Source: PBB1 sp046154125 (lineage in GTDB: Bacteria; Pseudomonadota; Gammaproteobacteria; Burkholderiales; Burkholderiaceae_C). From it: a stretch of 41,552 nt of DNA. Below are positions 17,570 through 25,713 of the stretch, piece by piece (positions within the stretch are counted from its first letter, which is position 1; each line of letters opens with the position of its first letter). The stretch is from the NCBI GenBank assembly GCA_046154125.1, contig JBJXEJ010000188.1, positions 1 through 41,552 on the forward strand. Reading direction: 5' to 3'. The notes below the pieces were generated by a model. The model saw only the letters and a list, made by a program, of their open reading frames with translations. It ran no database searches and was not told the DNA's origin. Made by a program: the position numbers and the translations under genes.

Positions 17570-18880
17570 ATGACCTTCCCTCGACCGCAGCCTGACTCCT
17601 CCGCCGACCCGCTGGGCATCGATCGTTTCGTGGAGCGCTGCGCCGCCAGCCTCGAAGACGGTCGCTTCGCAAGCCTTCTGCTGTCCAAGCACCGCGGCCC
17701 CGATCCCGACTTGCAGCGCGTGACCGTGAGGCTGATCGCGCTGCGCGGCAAGCCGCATCTGTCGTTCGTCTATCGCCATGACACGCGCGACGTGACGAAG
17801 AACCTGCCTGTGGTCGCCGGAGTGAGCACGCTGCGCGACCTGCTGGGGCCGGTATTCCGCGCCGCGCACCTTCGCACGCAGGACGAGGAGGTCGAGCTGG
17901 CCATCAGTCAGCGAGGCGTGTGCACACTTCGCAGCAAGCACTTGGCAGGCGCGTGCGCATCGGGTGGCGATGACCCCGTCGAGGGAGCCCCGGGCCACGA
18001 CCGCGAGAAGCAGCGATGGGTCGATGTGAGCCGACCCTTCCTGACCGAGCTGGGCGTCACCACCGCCGCGCACACCGTGGTGCCGGCGATGTCGCGCAAG
18101 TGGAAGCAGATCAACAAGTTCGTCGAGGTGATGGCCGGCGCGCTGCGGGCTTCGCACCTGCTGGATGCCGACCTGGCCGCGCCCGGCGCGAGCCGCACGG
18201 TGCGGGTGGTCGATTTCGGCGCCGGCAAGGGCTACCTGACCTTTGCGGTGCACGAGCACCTGCGGGAGTTGCCGGGCATCGCACCCGAAGTGACGGGCGT
18301 CGAACTCCGGCCCGACATGGTGCGACTGAGCAACGTGGTGGTCGACAAGCTGGGGCTGGTCGGCCTGCGATTCGAGGAGGGCGATGTCCGCAGCCAGGCG
18401 GCTCGGCCCATCGACGTGATGATCGCGCTGCACGCCTGCGACACCGCAACCGACCACGCCATCGACCTCGGCTTGCGCGGCGGCGCGGCGGTGATCGTTT
18501 GTTCCCCGTGCTGCCACAAAGAACTGCGCCCTCAGTTGCTGAGCCCCCACCCGCTGAGGCCCATCCTTCGGCACGGCGTGCACCTGGGTCAGCAGGCCGA
18601 GATGCTCACCGACGGCCTGCGCGCGATGCTGCTTGAAGCCTGCGGCTACGACACCCAGGTGTTCGAATTCGTCGCGCTCGAACACACGCAGAAGAACAAG
18701 ATGATCCTTGCGGTCAAGCGTGCTCGGCCGCAGCCCGCCGAGGCCGTGTGGGCGCAGATCGACGACATCAAGACCTTCTACGGCATCCGGGAGCAGTGCC
18801 TGGAAAACCTGCTGCGACACAGGCGCAGCGCTGTCGACCCACAATTCGCCCATGGCAATGCCTCCGCCCGCGCTCTCTGA
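17570..18880 (+). CDS. SAM-dependent methyltransferase (Methyltransf_32 type)
   Basis: A 436-residue protein. The N-terminal part (about 1-150) resembles the substrate-binding half of the family (LLLSKHRGPDPDLQRVTVRLI, RDVTKNLPV). The middle has RKWKQINKFVEVM and the SAM loop VVDFGAGKGYLTFAVHEHL. Further on, VIVCSPCCHKELRPQ holds the Cys-Cys-His element usual in this family. Start at ATG 17570, without a clear Shine-Dalgarno. The family includes predicted RNA methyltransferases; the substrate is unproven. The next gene begins 28 nt before this one ends, so the two are coupled. Confidence 0.85.
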   Translation: MTFPRPQPDSSADPLGIDRFVERCAASLEDGRFASLLLSKHRGPDPDLQRVTVRLIALRGKPHLSFVYRHDTRDVTKNLPVVAGVSTLRDLLGPVFRAAHLRTQDEEVELAISQRGVCTLRSKHLAGACASGGDDPVEGAPGHDREKQRWVDVSRPFLTELGVTTAAHTVVPAMSRKWKQINKFVEVMAGALRASHLLDADLAAPGASRTVRVVDFGAGKGYLTFAVHEHLRELPGIAPEVTGVELRPDMVRLSNVVVDKLGLVGLRFEEGDVRSQAARPIDVMIALHACDTATDHAIDLGLRGGAAVIVCSPCCHKELRPQLLSPHPLRPILRHGVHLGQQAEMLTDGLRAMLLEACGYDTQVFEFVALEHTQKNKMILAVKRARPQPAEAVWAQIDDIKTFYGIREQCLENLLRHRRSAVDPQFAHGNASARAL

Positions 18881-19544
18881 GCTGCCGCTGTTTCCGCTGC
18901 AAAGCGTGCTGTTCCCGGGGGGCTACCTGCCCCTGCGCATCTTCGAGGTGCGCTACCTCGACATGATCGGCCGCAGCCACAAGGCGGGCACGCCGTTCGG
19001 TGTCGTGTGCCTGACCGAAGGCCGCGAGGTGCGCCAGCCTCCGCCACGCCATGCGCCACTGGATGCACGCGGCGACGGTTTCGCGAACGAGAGCTTCTTC
19101 GACGTCGGCACGCTCGCCACCATCACGCAACTGGAACGACCGAACCCCGGCCTGATGACGATCTGCTGCACCGGAACGCAGCGCTTCCGCATCCACGGGC
19201 GTGAGCGCCTGAAGCACGGACTTTGGATGGCACAGGCCGAACTGCTCCCGGACGATGTCGTGGTGGCCGTGCCGCACGACCTGGAAACGGTGGCGGCCAC
19301 GTTGCAGGTCGTCGTCAGGAATCTCGTCGATCGGGCCGACAGCCCGGCCGAAATGCCCCTGCAGCCGCCTTATCGCTGGGACGATTGCGGCTGGGTCGCC
19401 AATCGCTGGTGCGAGTTGCTGCCGCTCGGCCATGAGGACAAGCAGCGGTTCATGTCGCTCGACAACCCACTGCTGCGACTGGAACTGGTCGCCGACGTGC
19501 TGGACCAAACCGGTCTCGCGCAGTCGCTGTCGGGCAAGTACTGA
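18852..19544 (+). CDS. LON N-terminal-domain protein
   Basis: A 230-residue stand-alone Lon substrate-binding-like domain. The start LSELPLFPLQSVLFPGGYLPLRIFEVRYLDMI is the family signature, and no ATPase or protease domain follows. Such proteins are widespread in proteobacteria and may bind unfolded peptides; the function is not established. ATG 18852 or ATG 18858 could be used; both overlap the end of the methyltransferase gene by 23-29 nt. Confidence 0.88.
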   Translation: MAMPPPALSELPLFPLQSVLFPGGYLPLRIFEVRYLDMIGRSHKAGTPFGVVCLTEGREVRQPPPRHAPLDARGDGFANESFFDVGTLATITQLERPNPGLMTICCTGTQRFRIHGRERLKHGLWMAQAELLPDDVVVAVPHDLETVAATLQVVVRNLVDRADSPAEMPLQPPYRWDDCGWVANRWCELLPLGHEDKQRFMSLDNPLLRLELVADVLDQTGLAQSLSGKY

Positions 19545-19582
19545 CCGGCGCCGGACCCCTTTCACCATGCACCGCTGACACG

Positions 19583-20002
19583 ATGGCACGACCCGCCGAC
19601 CCACAGAAATTCGCGGTCGCCGTGCGACCCAGCCTCATCGACGGACAGGGTGCCTTTGCCGACGAGGCGATCCCGGCGCGTCGCAAGATCGGTGAAATAC
19701 GTGGCGAATCGGTCAGCGTCAGGGTGGCACGGCAGCGCGCTCGCTCGCAGCAGCGCATCATGATCGTCGAGGTCAGCGAGCGGCGGGCAATCGACGCCTC
19801 CCAATCGACGGACCCGCTGCGCTACACCAATCACTCATGTCAGCCGAATGCGGTGCTGCGGATCCGGCAGGGACGCGTGGAGCTGTACACGATGCGTGAT
19901 GTCGCCAACGGCGAAGAACTTACCGTCAATTACGGTGAAACCCACCACGAAGGCCGCCTGCGCTGCCGCTGCGGCGCGGCCGGCTGCGTCGGCTCGCTCT
20001 GA
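19583..20002 (+). CDS. SET-domain protein (predicted protein-lysine methyltransferase)
   Basis: A 139-residue compact SET domain. It shows the GQGAFADEAIPARRKIGEI opening, the pseudoknot motif RYTNHSCQPNA, the catalytic-tyrosine motif GEELTVNYGE, and a post-SET zinc motif CRCGAAGCVG. All core elements are intact, so activity is plausible. In eukaryotes the family methylates histones; bacterial members are often of unknown target. It stands 38 nt after the Lon-N gene in the same direction. Substrate not predictable from sequence. Confidence 0.9.
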   Translation: MARPADPQKFAVAVRPSLIDGQGAFADEAIPARRKIGEIRGESVSVRVARQRARSQQRIMIVEVSERRAIDASQSTDPLRYTNHSCQPNAVLRIRQGRVELYTMRDVANGEELTVNYGETHHEGRLRCRCGAAGCVGSL

Positions 20003-20012
20003 ACCGACGGAC

Positions 20013-20690
20013 TCATTGCAGGGTGGCATCCGGGTGTTCCAGCCGCCAGTCCTTCAGCATGTCGCTGCGGGTGTAGGCCTGTGTGCGGCCAGACATCGCG
20101 AGCGACCAGCGGGTCACCAGATCGTGCGTGATCGAAGGAGGCGCCTTGGCCGACGCCGTACCCAGCCAGAGACTCACCACGATCGGCAGCCACAGGGGCA
20201 GCCTGACCGACGGCATGGGTACCGCACGAATGACCGCGGCGGCCGCAACACCACCCACTGCCCAGCCCGCAACGATCTCGGATCCGGAATGCACACCGAC
20301 CTTTGCGCGCGAAATGCCCACCAGCAGCGCCAGCACCACGCCAATCGCCAGTCCTGCCCACTGCCAGGCTTGAGCGCGTGCGCCGGGCCGCGTGCTGCAC
20401 AACGCCATGCAGACCACCGGCAGGACGACTGACGCGAACATCGCATGGCCCGAAATGCCGGTGAAGTCGAGCGCTGCCCAGCCCCAGCCGTAGCCGATGA
20501 AAGCCACCTTCGAGGCGGTGGTGACCGCCGCCGCGACCGCGATGCCGATCAGCCAGGCCGCAGCCAGCCGCGGTGCCCGGGCCCGCCAGGCCAGCCACAG
20601 CGCCAGAGCAAGTGCCGTCGGCAACAGGATCTGCGCCTCGCCGAGTCGGGTCACCCCGTGCCAGAAAGCATCCACATACGACGTCGGCAT
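20013..20690 (-). CDS. PAP2-family membrane phosphatase-like protein
   Basis: A 225-residue membrane protein with about five helices, convergent with the SET gene. PAP2 motif 2 (GISGHAMFASVVLP) and motif 3 (SRAKVGVHSGSEIVAGW) are clear, giving the catalytic histidines. Motif 1 lacks the usual KxxxxxxRP arginine-proline pair, only Lys in SKVAFIGYGWGW being seen, and motif 3 ends in Glu in place of Asp. A lipid phosphatase or diphosphatase is the likeliest role, but altered substrate or lost activity is possible. A C-terminal periplasmic tail of 50 residues follows the last helix. Confidence 0.82.
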   Translation of the reverse strand: MPTSYVDAFWHGVTRLGEAQILLPTALALALWLAWRARAPRLAAAWLIGIAVAAAVTTASKVAFIGYGWGWAALDFTGISGHAMFASVVLPVVCMALCSTRPGARAQAWQWAGLAIGVVLALLVGISRAKVGVHSGSEIVAGWAVGGVAAAAVIRAVPMPSVRLPLWLPIVVSLWLGTASAKAPPSITHDLVTRWSLAMSGRTQAYTRSDMLKDWRLEHPDATLQ

Positions 20691-20945
20691 GGTCCGATGC
20701 TAAGGGGCGGCCAAAACCGGGCAGCTCCGGCCTCATTCAATCCGAATCAGTGCACAACTGTGGGCTCCATCACGAACCGTGAAGTTCTCACACCTGCAAG
20801 CCGGGGGAACTGTCACCTCGGGCTGAATTCGCGTTCCCGGAGCGAGTCACACTTCGGTCATGGAAACTTTCAGTTACTTTTCCGGTGCCGCAAGACGCGC
20901 CAGCGCGAGTTCGCCAATACGCGAACAATTCTGTGGGACCACTCG

Positions 20946-21383
20946 ATGAGCCTGTTCGGATGGTTTGATCGCGGAAGCCCGTCCAGGCCAGCTGCCCGCG
21001 CCCGCACGGACGCGCCGTCGGCGCCGACTGAAGCAGACTGGTTGCGTGTGCGACAACCGCTGCGCCCGCAGGACCAGGTACTGTCGGCGATGGCCCGCCG
21101 ATGGCAGGCCTCGCTGATGGATCGCTATCGACCCGATCACCTGTGCGCGATGTACCCGCGAGTGGCCAACCGCCTGGCTTTGTGCTGGGACGACTCGTCA
21201 CTGGCCTCGAAGGTGCTCGACGAACTGGTCGTGGACAAGCGCCGCAGCCGCGCCGGGTTCCCGCCCGCCGTTTCGCAGGAGTTGATCCAGCTGCGACTGC
21301 TGCGTCCGGCGCCGCAGCGGCCCAGCGACTTCACGCCGCTCTGGGATCCGACGAGCATGGCGTGCGGCGACCGCAGCCGCTGA
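20946..21383 (+). CDS. Conserved hypothetical protein, 145 residues
   Basis: A soluble protein starting MSLFGWFDRG, then a Pro/Ala-rich linker, then a helical domain containing LMDRYRPDHLCAMYPRVANR and SLASKVLDELVVDKRRSRAG. No signal peptide or catalytic motif. GGGAC lies 10 nt before ATG 20946. The last 186 nt overlap the open frame of the next gene on the opposite strand. The residue composition here looks more like a real protein than the opposite strand does. Family not recognised. Confidence 0.65.
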   Translation: MSLFGWFDRGSPSRPAARARTDAPSAPTEADWLRVRQPLRPQDQVLSAMARRWQASLMDRYRPDHLCAMYPRVANRLALCWDDSSLASKVLDELVVDKRRSRAGFPPAVSQELIQLRLLRPAPQRPSDFTPLWDPTSMACGDRSR

Positions 21384-22523
21384 GACCCCGGACATCGCTC
21401 GTGTCGACGGCTGTCGTTGGTGACCCTGCGGCACGTGGCCTCGACTGGTCAGGCACCAGCCGTCGGTCGCTTCGACTTCGGTCAACCACTGGAGGTGCAA
21501 GCCCGCAGGAGCGAGCCGCTGGACCGCGGCGCGCGACAACAGCGACTCGCACTTCACCGGCGACAGCAGCAGCGCGAAACGCACCCAGCGCAGCATCACC
21601 GACGGATGACGCCATGCGTCTTCGACAGCCCACCGCGCCAGTTGCGGTTCGGCAGGGCGGCCGGCCTCGAGCACGCGCGGCAGCAACGCCTGGAAGAACG
21701 CCCGGAAGGCGCGGCGTGCCGGAAGACCCGGCAGCAGCGCCTCGATCGCGTTGATGCGCTGGCTCCAGCCGGCGCTCAACAGTTGCCGGCTGATGAAGGC
21801 CTGGAGTGCTTGAGCCGGGTTGAACAGGCGCAGCCGATTGGGTGGCAGCACCAGCAGCGGAACTTCGCAGGCTCGCTCTTGGGACATGGGTTCGACGAAG
21901 CTGCACAGCACCGCGATGCGGCCCCACTGGATCGCGTTCAGACCATCAAGCAAAAGCGGTGCGGTGTTGCTCCGCTCGTCCCCCGCTTCAAGGCGGCGAG
22001 CAATGACCTGGGCATCTTCGAACCGGTGCGCCGCCTTTGCCGCATGGGCGCGCGTGCCCAGCATCGCGAGATTGCCCGCGGCATAACCCGCGTCGCTGCG
22101 AACGCGAGCGATCGATGCATCGCGGCGATCCACAGCGCCCAGGGGCTCGCGGGTGATCGGGCAATGGCCGACATCCAGTCGCTGCAGGTAGTTGGGCGTG
22201 ACCTGGAACAACTCGACACTGCGGCCGCGCAACCATGCATGGAGCCGCAGCTGCAGCCACTGAAGGACCGCAGCACTGGGCTTCAGCGTGCGCGAACCGA
22301 AGGCCGTCTCGGCCGCCAGCCAGCCGTGTCGCAATGGAGAGGGCTCTTGCGCGTAAGGAGCGGGGGGAGTCACTCCGTAATGCGCATGGTCCCATCCGAG
22401 CTCGAAGCCGATGTGCTCTTGCGTGGTGTGCAGGGCTGCCGGGTGACGCTTCTCGGCGATCGGGTGGACAACCGCGGCGAGGTCGAAGGGAAACAGATCG
22501 TTTGCAAACAGGTCGGTGGTCAT
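21198..22523 (-). CDS. Conserved hypothetical protein, up to 441 residues
   Basis: The first 340 residues have normal protein composition, with the segments LKPSAAVLQWLQLRLHAWL, VTPNYLQRLDVGHCPITREP and WSQRINAIEALLPGLPARRA, and no membrane helix. A CPIT motif after HxH-like residues hints at a metal site but does not match a family I know. ATG at 22521-22523 is chosen over an upstream in-frame ATG because the region before it reads as a leader. The last 90 or so residues are Arg/Gln/Ala-rich and run antisense to the neighbouring gene, in codon register with it. A real stop may have been lost, or the tail may be genuine. Confidence 0.6.
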   Translation of the reverse strand: MTTDLFANDLFPFDLAAVVHPIAEKRHPAALHTTQEHIGFELGWDHAHYGVTPPAPYAQEPSPLRHGWLAAETAFGSRTLKPSAAVLQWLQLRLHAWLRGRSVELFQVTPNYLQRLDVGHCPITREPLGAVDRRDASIARVRSDAGYAAGNLAMLGTRAHAAKAAHRFEDAQVIARRLEAGDERSNTAPLLLDGLNAIQWGRIAVLCSFVEPMSQERACEVPLLVLPPNRLRLFNPAQALQAFISRQLLSAGWSQRINAIEALLPGLPARRAFRAFFQALLPRVLEAGRPAEPQLARWAVEDAWRHPSVMLRWVRFALLLSPVKCESLLSRAAVQRLAPAGLHLQWLTEVEATDGWCLTSRGHVPQGHQRQPSTRAMSGVSAAAVAARHARRIPERREVAGPLRRRTQQSQLDQLLRNGGREPGAAAALVHDQFVEHLRGQ

Positions 22524-22700
22524 GGCGGACTCCTCGGGGGTGCAGCGACATGCCGCGAAGATTGCAGTCTGTGCACGCACGAGCTCATGGCGTGAGCTAC
22601 TGAACGCGACGACCGACTATTTCGCTTAAGCTCTCCCGCCTGGTCGCTCGCTCATCTGGTGAGCCATTGACGTGCTAGCCGAACAAGCCACGGAACCCTC

Positions 22701-23708
22701 ATGGACCGAACCGAGCGCTTCTACAAGATCGAGCGGCTGCTGCGCAGTCGCGGCTGCGTCAGCTTCGAGGCACTGCTGGACGAACTGGCGGTGTCGCCGG
22801 CGACGCTGAAGCGCGACCTGCAGTACCTGCGTGATCGCATGGGCGCGCCGATCACCTACGACCGGGACGGCAACGGCTACCGCTTCGAGGCTCTCGCGGC
22901 CGGCGCCCACGCATCGAAGACGGTGCACCACGAGCTGCCCGGCATGTGGTTCAGCGAACGCGAGCTGCACGCCTTGCTGACGATGCACCAGTTGATGGCC
23001 AGCCTCGACGACGACGGTGTGCTCGCCCGACACCTGCAGCCGATGATGGACCGGGTTCAAGGACTGCTGGGCGCCGACGAATCCGAGGCGCGCGAGCTGA
23101 TGCGCCGCGTCAAGGTGATAGGCACCGCCCGTCGCCGCGTGCCGAGCAGGCACTTCGAGTTGCTGGGCAGCGCACTGGTGCAGCGCAAGCGGGCGTGGCT
23201 GCGCTACTTCAAGCGCAGCGACCGCAGCACCAGCGAGCGCGAGGTCTCGCCGCAGCGGCTGGTGAACTACCGCAACACCTGGTACCTCGACGCATGGTGC
23301 CACGCCAGCGAAGGACTGCGCCGCTTTGCGCTCGACGCGATCGAAGCGGCGCAGGCACTCGACACCCGTGCCAAGTCGGTCGCGTTGAAGGATCTCGAGG
23401 CGGCCCTCGACGCCGGCTACGGCATCTACGGCGGCGGTGGTTCGACAGTGAAGTGGGCAACGCTGATATTCGACGCCGACGCGGCGCAGTGGGTCGCCAA
23501 CGAGGAATGGCATCCGCAGCAGAAGTCGCGCTGGCTGGGTGATCGCCGCGGCGAAGGCCGCTATGAACTTCAGGTACCTTACATCGATCCCACCGAACTG
23601 GTGATGGACATCCTGCGTCACGGCGACAGCGTTCGCGTTGTCGGCGACAAGGCCCTGGCGACCGCGGTGGCACGGCGACTGCAAGAGGCGGCGGCGCTGT
23701 ACGCTTGA
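22701..23708 (+). CDS. YafY-type transcriptional regulator (HTH_11 plus WYL)
   Basis: A 335-residue regulator. The N-terminal winged helix is seen in RFYKIERLLRSRGCVSFEAL and ATLKRDLQYLRDRMGAPI. The WYL domain includes RNTWYLDAWCHASEGLRRF at about 193-211, and a WCX domain lies at about 250-335. WYL domains bind nucleic acid or nucleotide ligands, and such proteins often act in DNA-damage or defence contexts. Here the neighbours give no such hint. It is divergent from the 441-residue gene with 177 bp between, which must hold both promoters. Confidence 0.92.
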   Translation: MDRTERFYKIERLLRSRGCVSFEALLDELAVSPATLKRDLQYLRDRMGAPITYDRDGNGYRFEALAAGAHASKTVHHELPGMWFSERELHALLTMHQLMASLDDDGVLARHLQPMMDRVQGLLGADESEARELMRRVKVIGTARRRVPSRHFELLGSALVQRKRAWLRYFKRSDRSTSEREVSPQRLVNYRNTWYLDAWCHASEGLRRFALDAIEAAQALDTRAKSVALKDLEAALDAGYGIYGGGGSTVKWATLIFDADAAQWVANEEWHPQQKSRWLGDRRGEGRYELQVPYIDPTELVMDILRHGDSVRVVGDKALATAVARRLQEAAALYA

Positions 23709-23769
23709 TGCACGACTGGATGCGGTGCTGAATGCAGCGCCGTCGCGAAACTCATCGAAAGGACCCCTG

Positions 23770-24048
23770 ATGAAAGCCACCTGGAACGGCGTGACCCTGG
23801 CCGAGAGCGACGACATCGTGACCGTCGAAGGCAACTCCTATTTCCCCGAAGCCAGTCTGAGGCGCGAACACGTGACCTTCAGCAACCACCGCACCGGCTG
23901 CGCCTGGAAAGGGCAAGCGCATTACTACAGCCTGATGGTCAACGGCGACATGAACGAGAACGCCGTCTGGTACTACCCTGAGCCGACCGAGGCCGCCGCC
24001 AACATCAAGGGACGAGTCGCGTTCTGGAAGGGTGTGAAGGTCGAGTGA
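23770..24048 (+). CDS. DUF427 domain protein
   Basis: A 92-residue protein matching the DUF427 fold: MKATWNGVTLAESDDIVTVEGNSYFP start, then the signature TGCAWKGQAHYYS and AVWYYPEPTEAAANIKGRVAFW. AAGGA lies about 9 nt upstream of ATG 23770. The biochemical role of the family is not established. The stop TGA (24046-24048) overlaps the possible GTG start of opgD. Confidence 0.9.
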   Translation: MKATWNGVTLAESDDIVTVEGNSYFPEASLRREHVTFSNHRTGCAWKGQAHYYSLMVNGDMNENAVWYYPEPTEAAANIKGRVAFWKGVKVE

Positions 24049-25628
24049 CCTTGTCGATGCACCGCCGGGATTTCATTGCCAGCCTGGCGGCACTCTCCGG
24101 CACCGCCGCCCTGCCGGCCTGGGCCGAGAGGCTGCAGGCCATCGGCGCGCCGCAGCGCTTCGACTACGCGGCCTTGAAGGGACAGGCGCAAGCGCTGTCC
24201 CGCTCGCCCTACGAGAAACCTCGCGCGGCGTTGCCCAAGGAGATCGAGGCGCTCGACTGGGACGCCTACCAGGCGATCCGCTTCCGACCCGACCACGCGC
24301 TGTGGCACGACGAAAAATTACGCTTCCGGGCGCAGTTCTTCCACCTGGGGCTGTACTTCAAGTCGCCGGTGCGGTTGTACGAACTGGCCGATGGCAGGGC
24401 GCAGGAGCTGGCCTACCTGCCCGAGATGTTCGATCAGGGCAAGAGCGGGCTGGCCGGCGCGAAGCTGCCACGCGACCTGGGTTTCGCCGGCTTTCGACTG
24501 AACTTCCACACCGACCTGCAGCGCGACATCACGGCCTTTCTGGGCGCGAGCTACTTCCGTGCGGTCGGCGGCGAATGGCAGTACGGCTTGTCGGCGCGCG
24601 GCCTCGCGATCGACACCGGGGCGCCAACGCCGGAGGAGTTTCCGAACTTCACCGGCTTCTGGCTCGAACGCCCGGCCGCCGGCTCGAACAGCATCACCGT
24701 TTACGCGCTGCTTGATTCGCCCAGCGTGGCAGGCGCCTACCGTTTCGTCATCACGCCCGGCGACACGCAGGTGATGGACATCGACGCGGCGCTGTACCCG
24801 CGCACGGAGATCGCCCGCCTGGGCATTGCACCGTGCACCAGCATGTTCCAGGCCGGCGAGAACGACCGCCGCATGGGATACGACTGGCGTGGCGAGATCC
24901 ACGACAGCGACGGCCTCGCGATGTGGACCGGCAGCGGCGAGTGGATCTGGCGACCGCTGACCAACCCGCGGCAGCTTGCCTTCAACGCTTACCAGGACAG
25001 CAACCCGCGCGGCTTCGGCCTGTTGCAGCGCGACCGCGACTTCGACCACTACCAGGACGACGGCGTGTTCTACGAGAAGCGACCGAGCCTGTGGGTCGAG
25101 CCCAAATCGGGCTGGGGTACCGGATCGGTGCAGCTCGTGGAGATCCCGACGGTCGACGAGACGTTCGACAACATCGTCGCGTTCTGGAACCCGGCGCGCC
25201 CAGTGCGCGCGGGAGAGGAGCTGCTGTTCGGTTACCGGCTGTACTGGGGTGGCAAGCCACCGGTGCGGCCTGCGCTGGCGACCTGCGTTGCGACACGCAC
25301 CGGGCTGGGCGGCGTCGTCGGCAAGAAGCGCACGTACTTCTCGTGGCGCTTCGCGGTCGACTTCTCGGGCGGTGACCTGTCACTGATCGGGCCGAACGCC
25401 GTGGTGACACCGGTGATCGCGGCCTCGGCAGGTGCGCGCGTCGAGGTCACGTCTGCGCGACCGCTGCACTCGGTACGTGGGTACCGGGCACTCTTCGATG
25501 TCGTACCGACCGCATCGACCGATCCGGTCGAGTTGCGGCTTTGCCTGAGCTGCGAAGGGCAGCCGCTGACGGAGACGTGGCTCTATCAGTGGCTGCCACC
25601 GGCTGCCGCTGACCGCACGCTGTACTGA
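24045..25628 (+). CDS. opgD: OpgD/MdoD, periplasmic glucan biosynthesis protein D
   Basis: A 527-residue protein of the OpgG/OpgD family, which shapes osmoregulated periplasmic glucans. The N-terminus has a Tat signal (HRRDFIASLAALSGTAAL). Family blocks are strong: DLGFAGFRLNFHTDL, ITAFLGASYFRAV, YGLSARGLAIDTG, LGIAPCTSMF, FNAYQDSNPRGFGLLQRDRD and EIPTVDETFDNIVAFW. These match E. coli OpgD more closely than OpgG. GTG 24045 has GAAGG at a good distance; ATG 24057 begins exactly at the Tat motif, and either may be right. No opgG or opgH is nearby. Confidence 0.93.
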   Translation: MTLSMHRRDFIASLAALSGTAALPAWAERLQAIGAPQRFDYAALKGQAQALSRSPYEKPRAALPKEIEALDWDAYQAIRFRPDHALWHDEKLRFRAQFFHLGLYFKSPVRLYELADGRAQELAYLPEMFDQGKSGLAGAKLPRDLGFAGFRLNFHTDLQRDITAFLGASYFRAVGGEWQYGLSARGLAIDTGAPTPEEFPNFTGFWLERPAAGSNSITVYALLDSPSVAGAYRFVITPGDTQVMDIDAALYPRTEIARLGIAPCTSMFQAGENDRRMGYDWRGEIHDSDGLAMWTGSGEWIWRPLTNPRQLAFNAYQDSNPRGFGLLQRDRDFDHYQDDGVFYEKRPSLWVEPKSGWGTGSVQLVEIPTVDETFDNIVAFWNPARPVRAGEELLFGYRLYWGGKPPVRPALATCVATRTGLGGVVGKKRTYFSWRFAVDFSGGDLSLIGPNAVVTPVIAASAGARVEVTSARPLHSVRGYRALFDVVPTASTDPVELRLCLSCEGQPLTETWLYQWLPPAAADRTLY

Positions 25629-25643
25629 AGCTGCGTTGGCCTC

Positions 25644-25693
25644 GAGTGAGACCGCGCCGGGAGTCCGCTCCGGCCGCCGGCGCGGTCTCGCTC
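25644..25693. terminator. Strong bidirectional hairpin between opgD and the polyamine-binding gene
   Basis: The arm 25644-25660 (GAGTGAGACCGCGCCGG) pairs with 25677-25693 (CCGGCGCGGTCTCGCTC) over 17 bp with a single G-U pair and a 16-nt loop. It sits between two convergent stop codons, 16 nt after opgD. No long T-run, but stem length and position make it a convincing terminator for both genes. Confidence 0.7.
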
Positions 25694-25713
25694 ATGTGAA
25701 TCAGGCGACAAGC

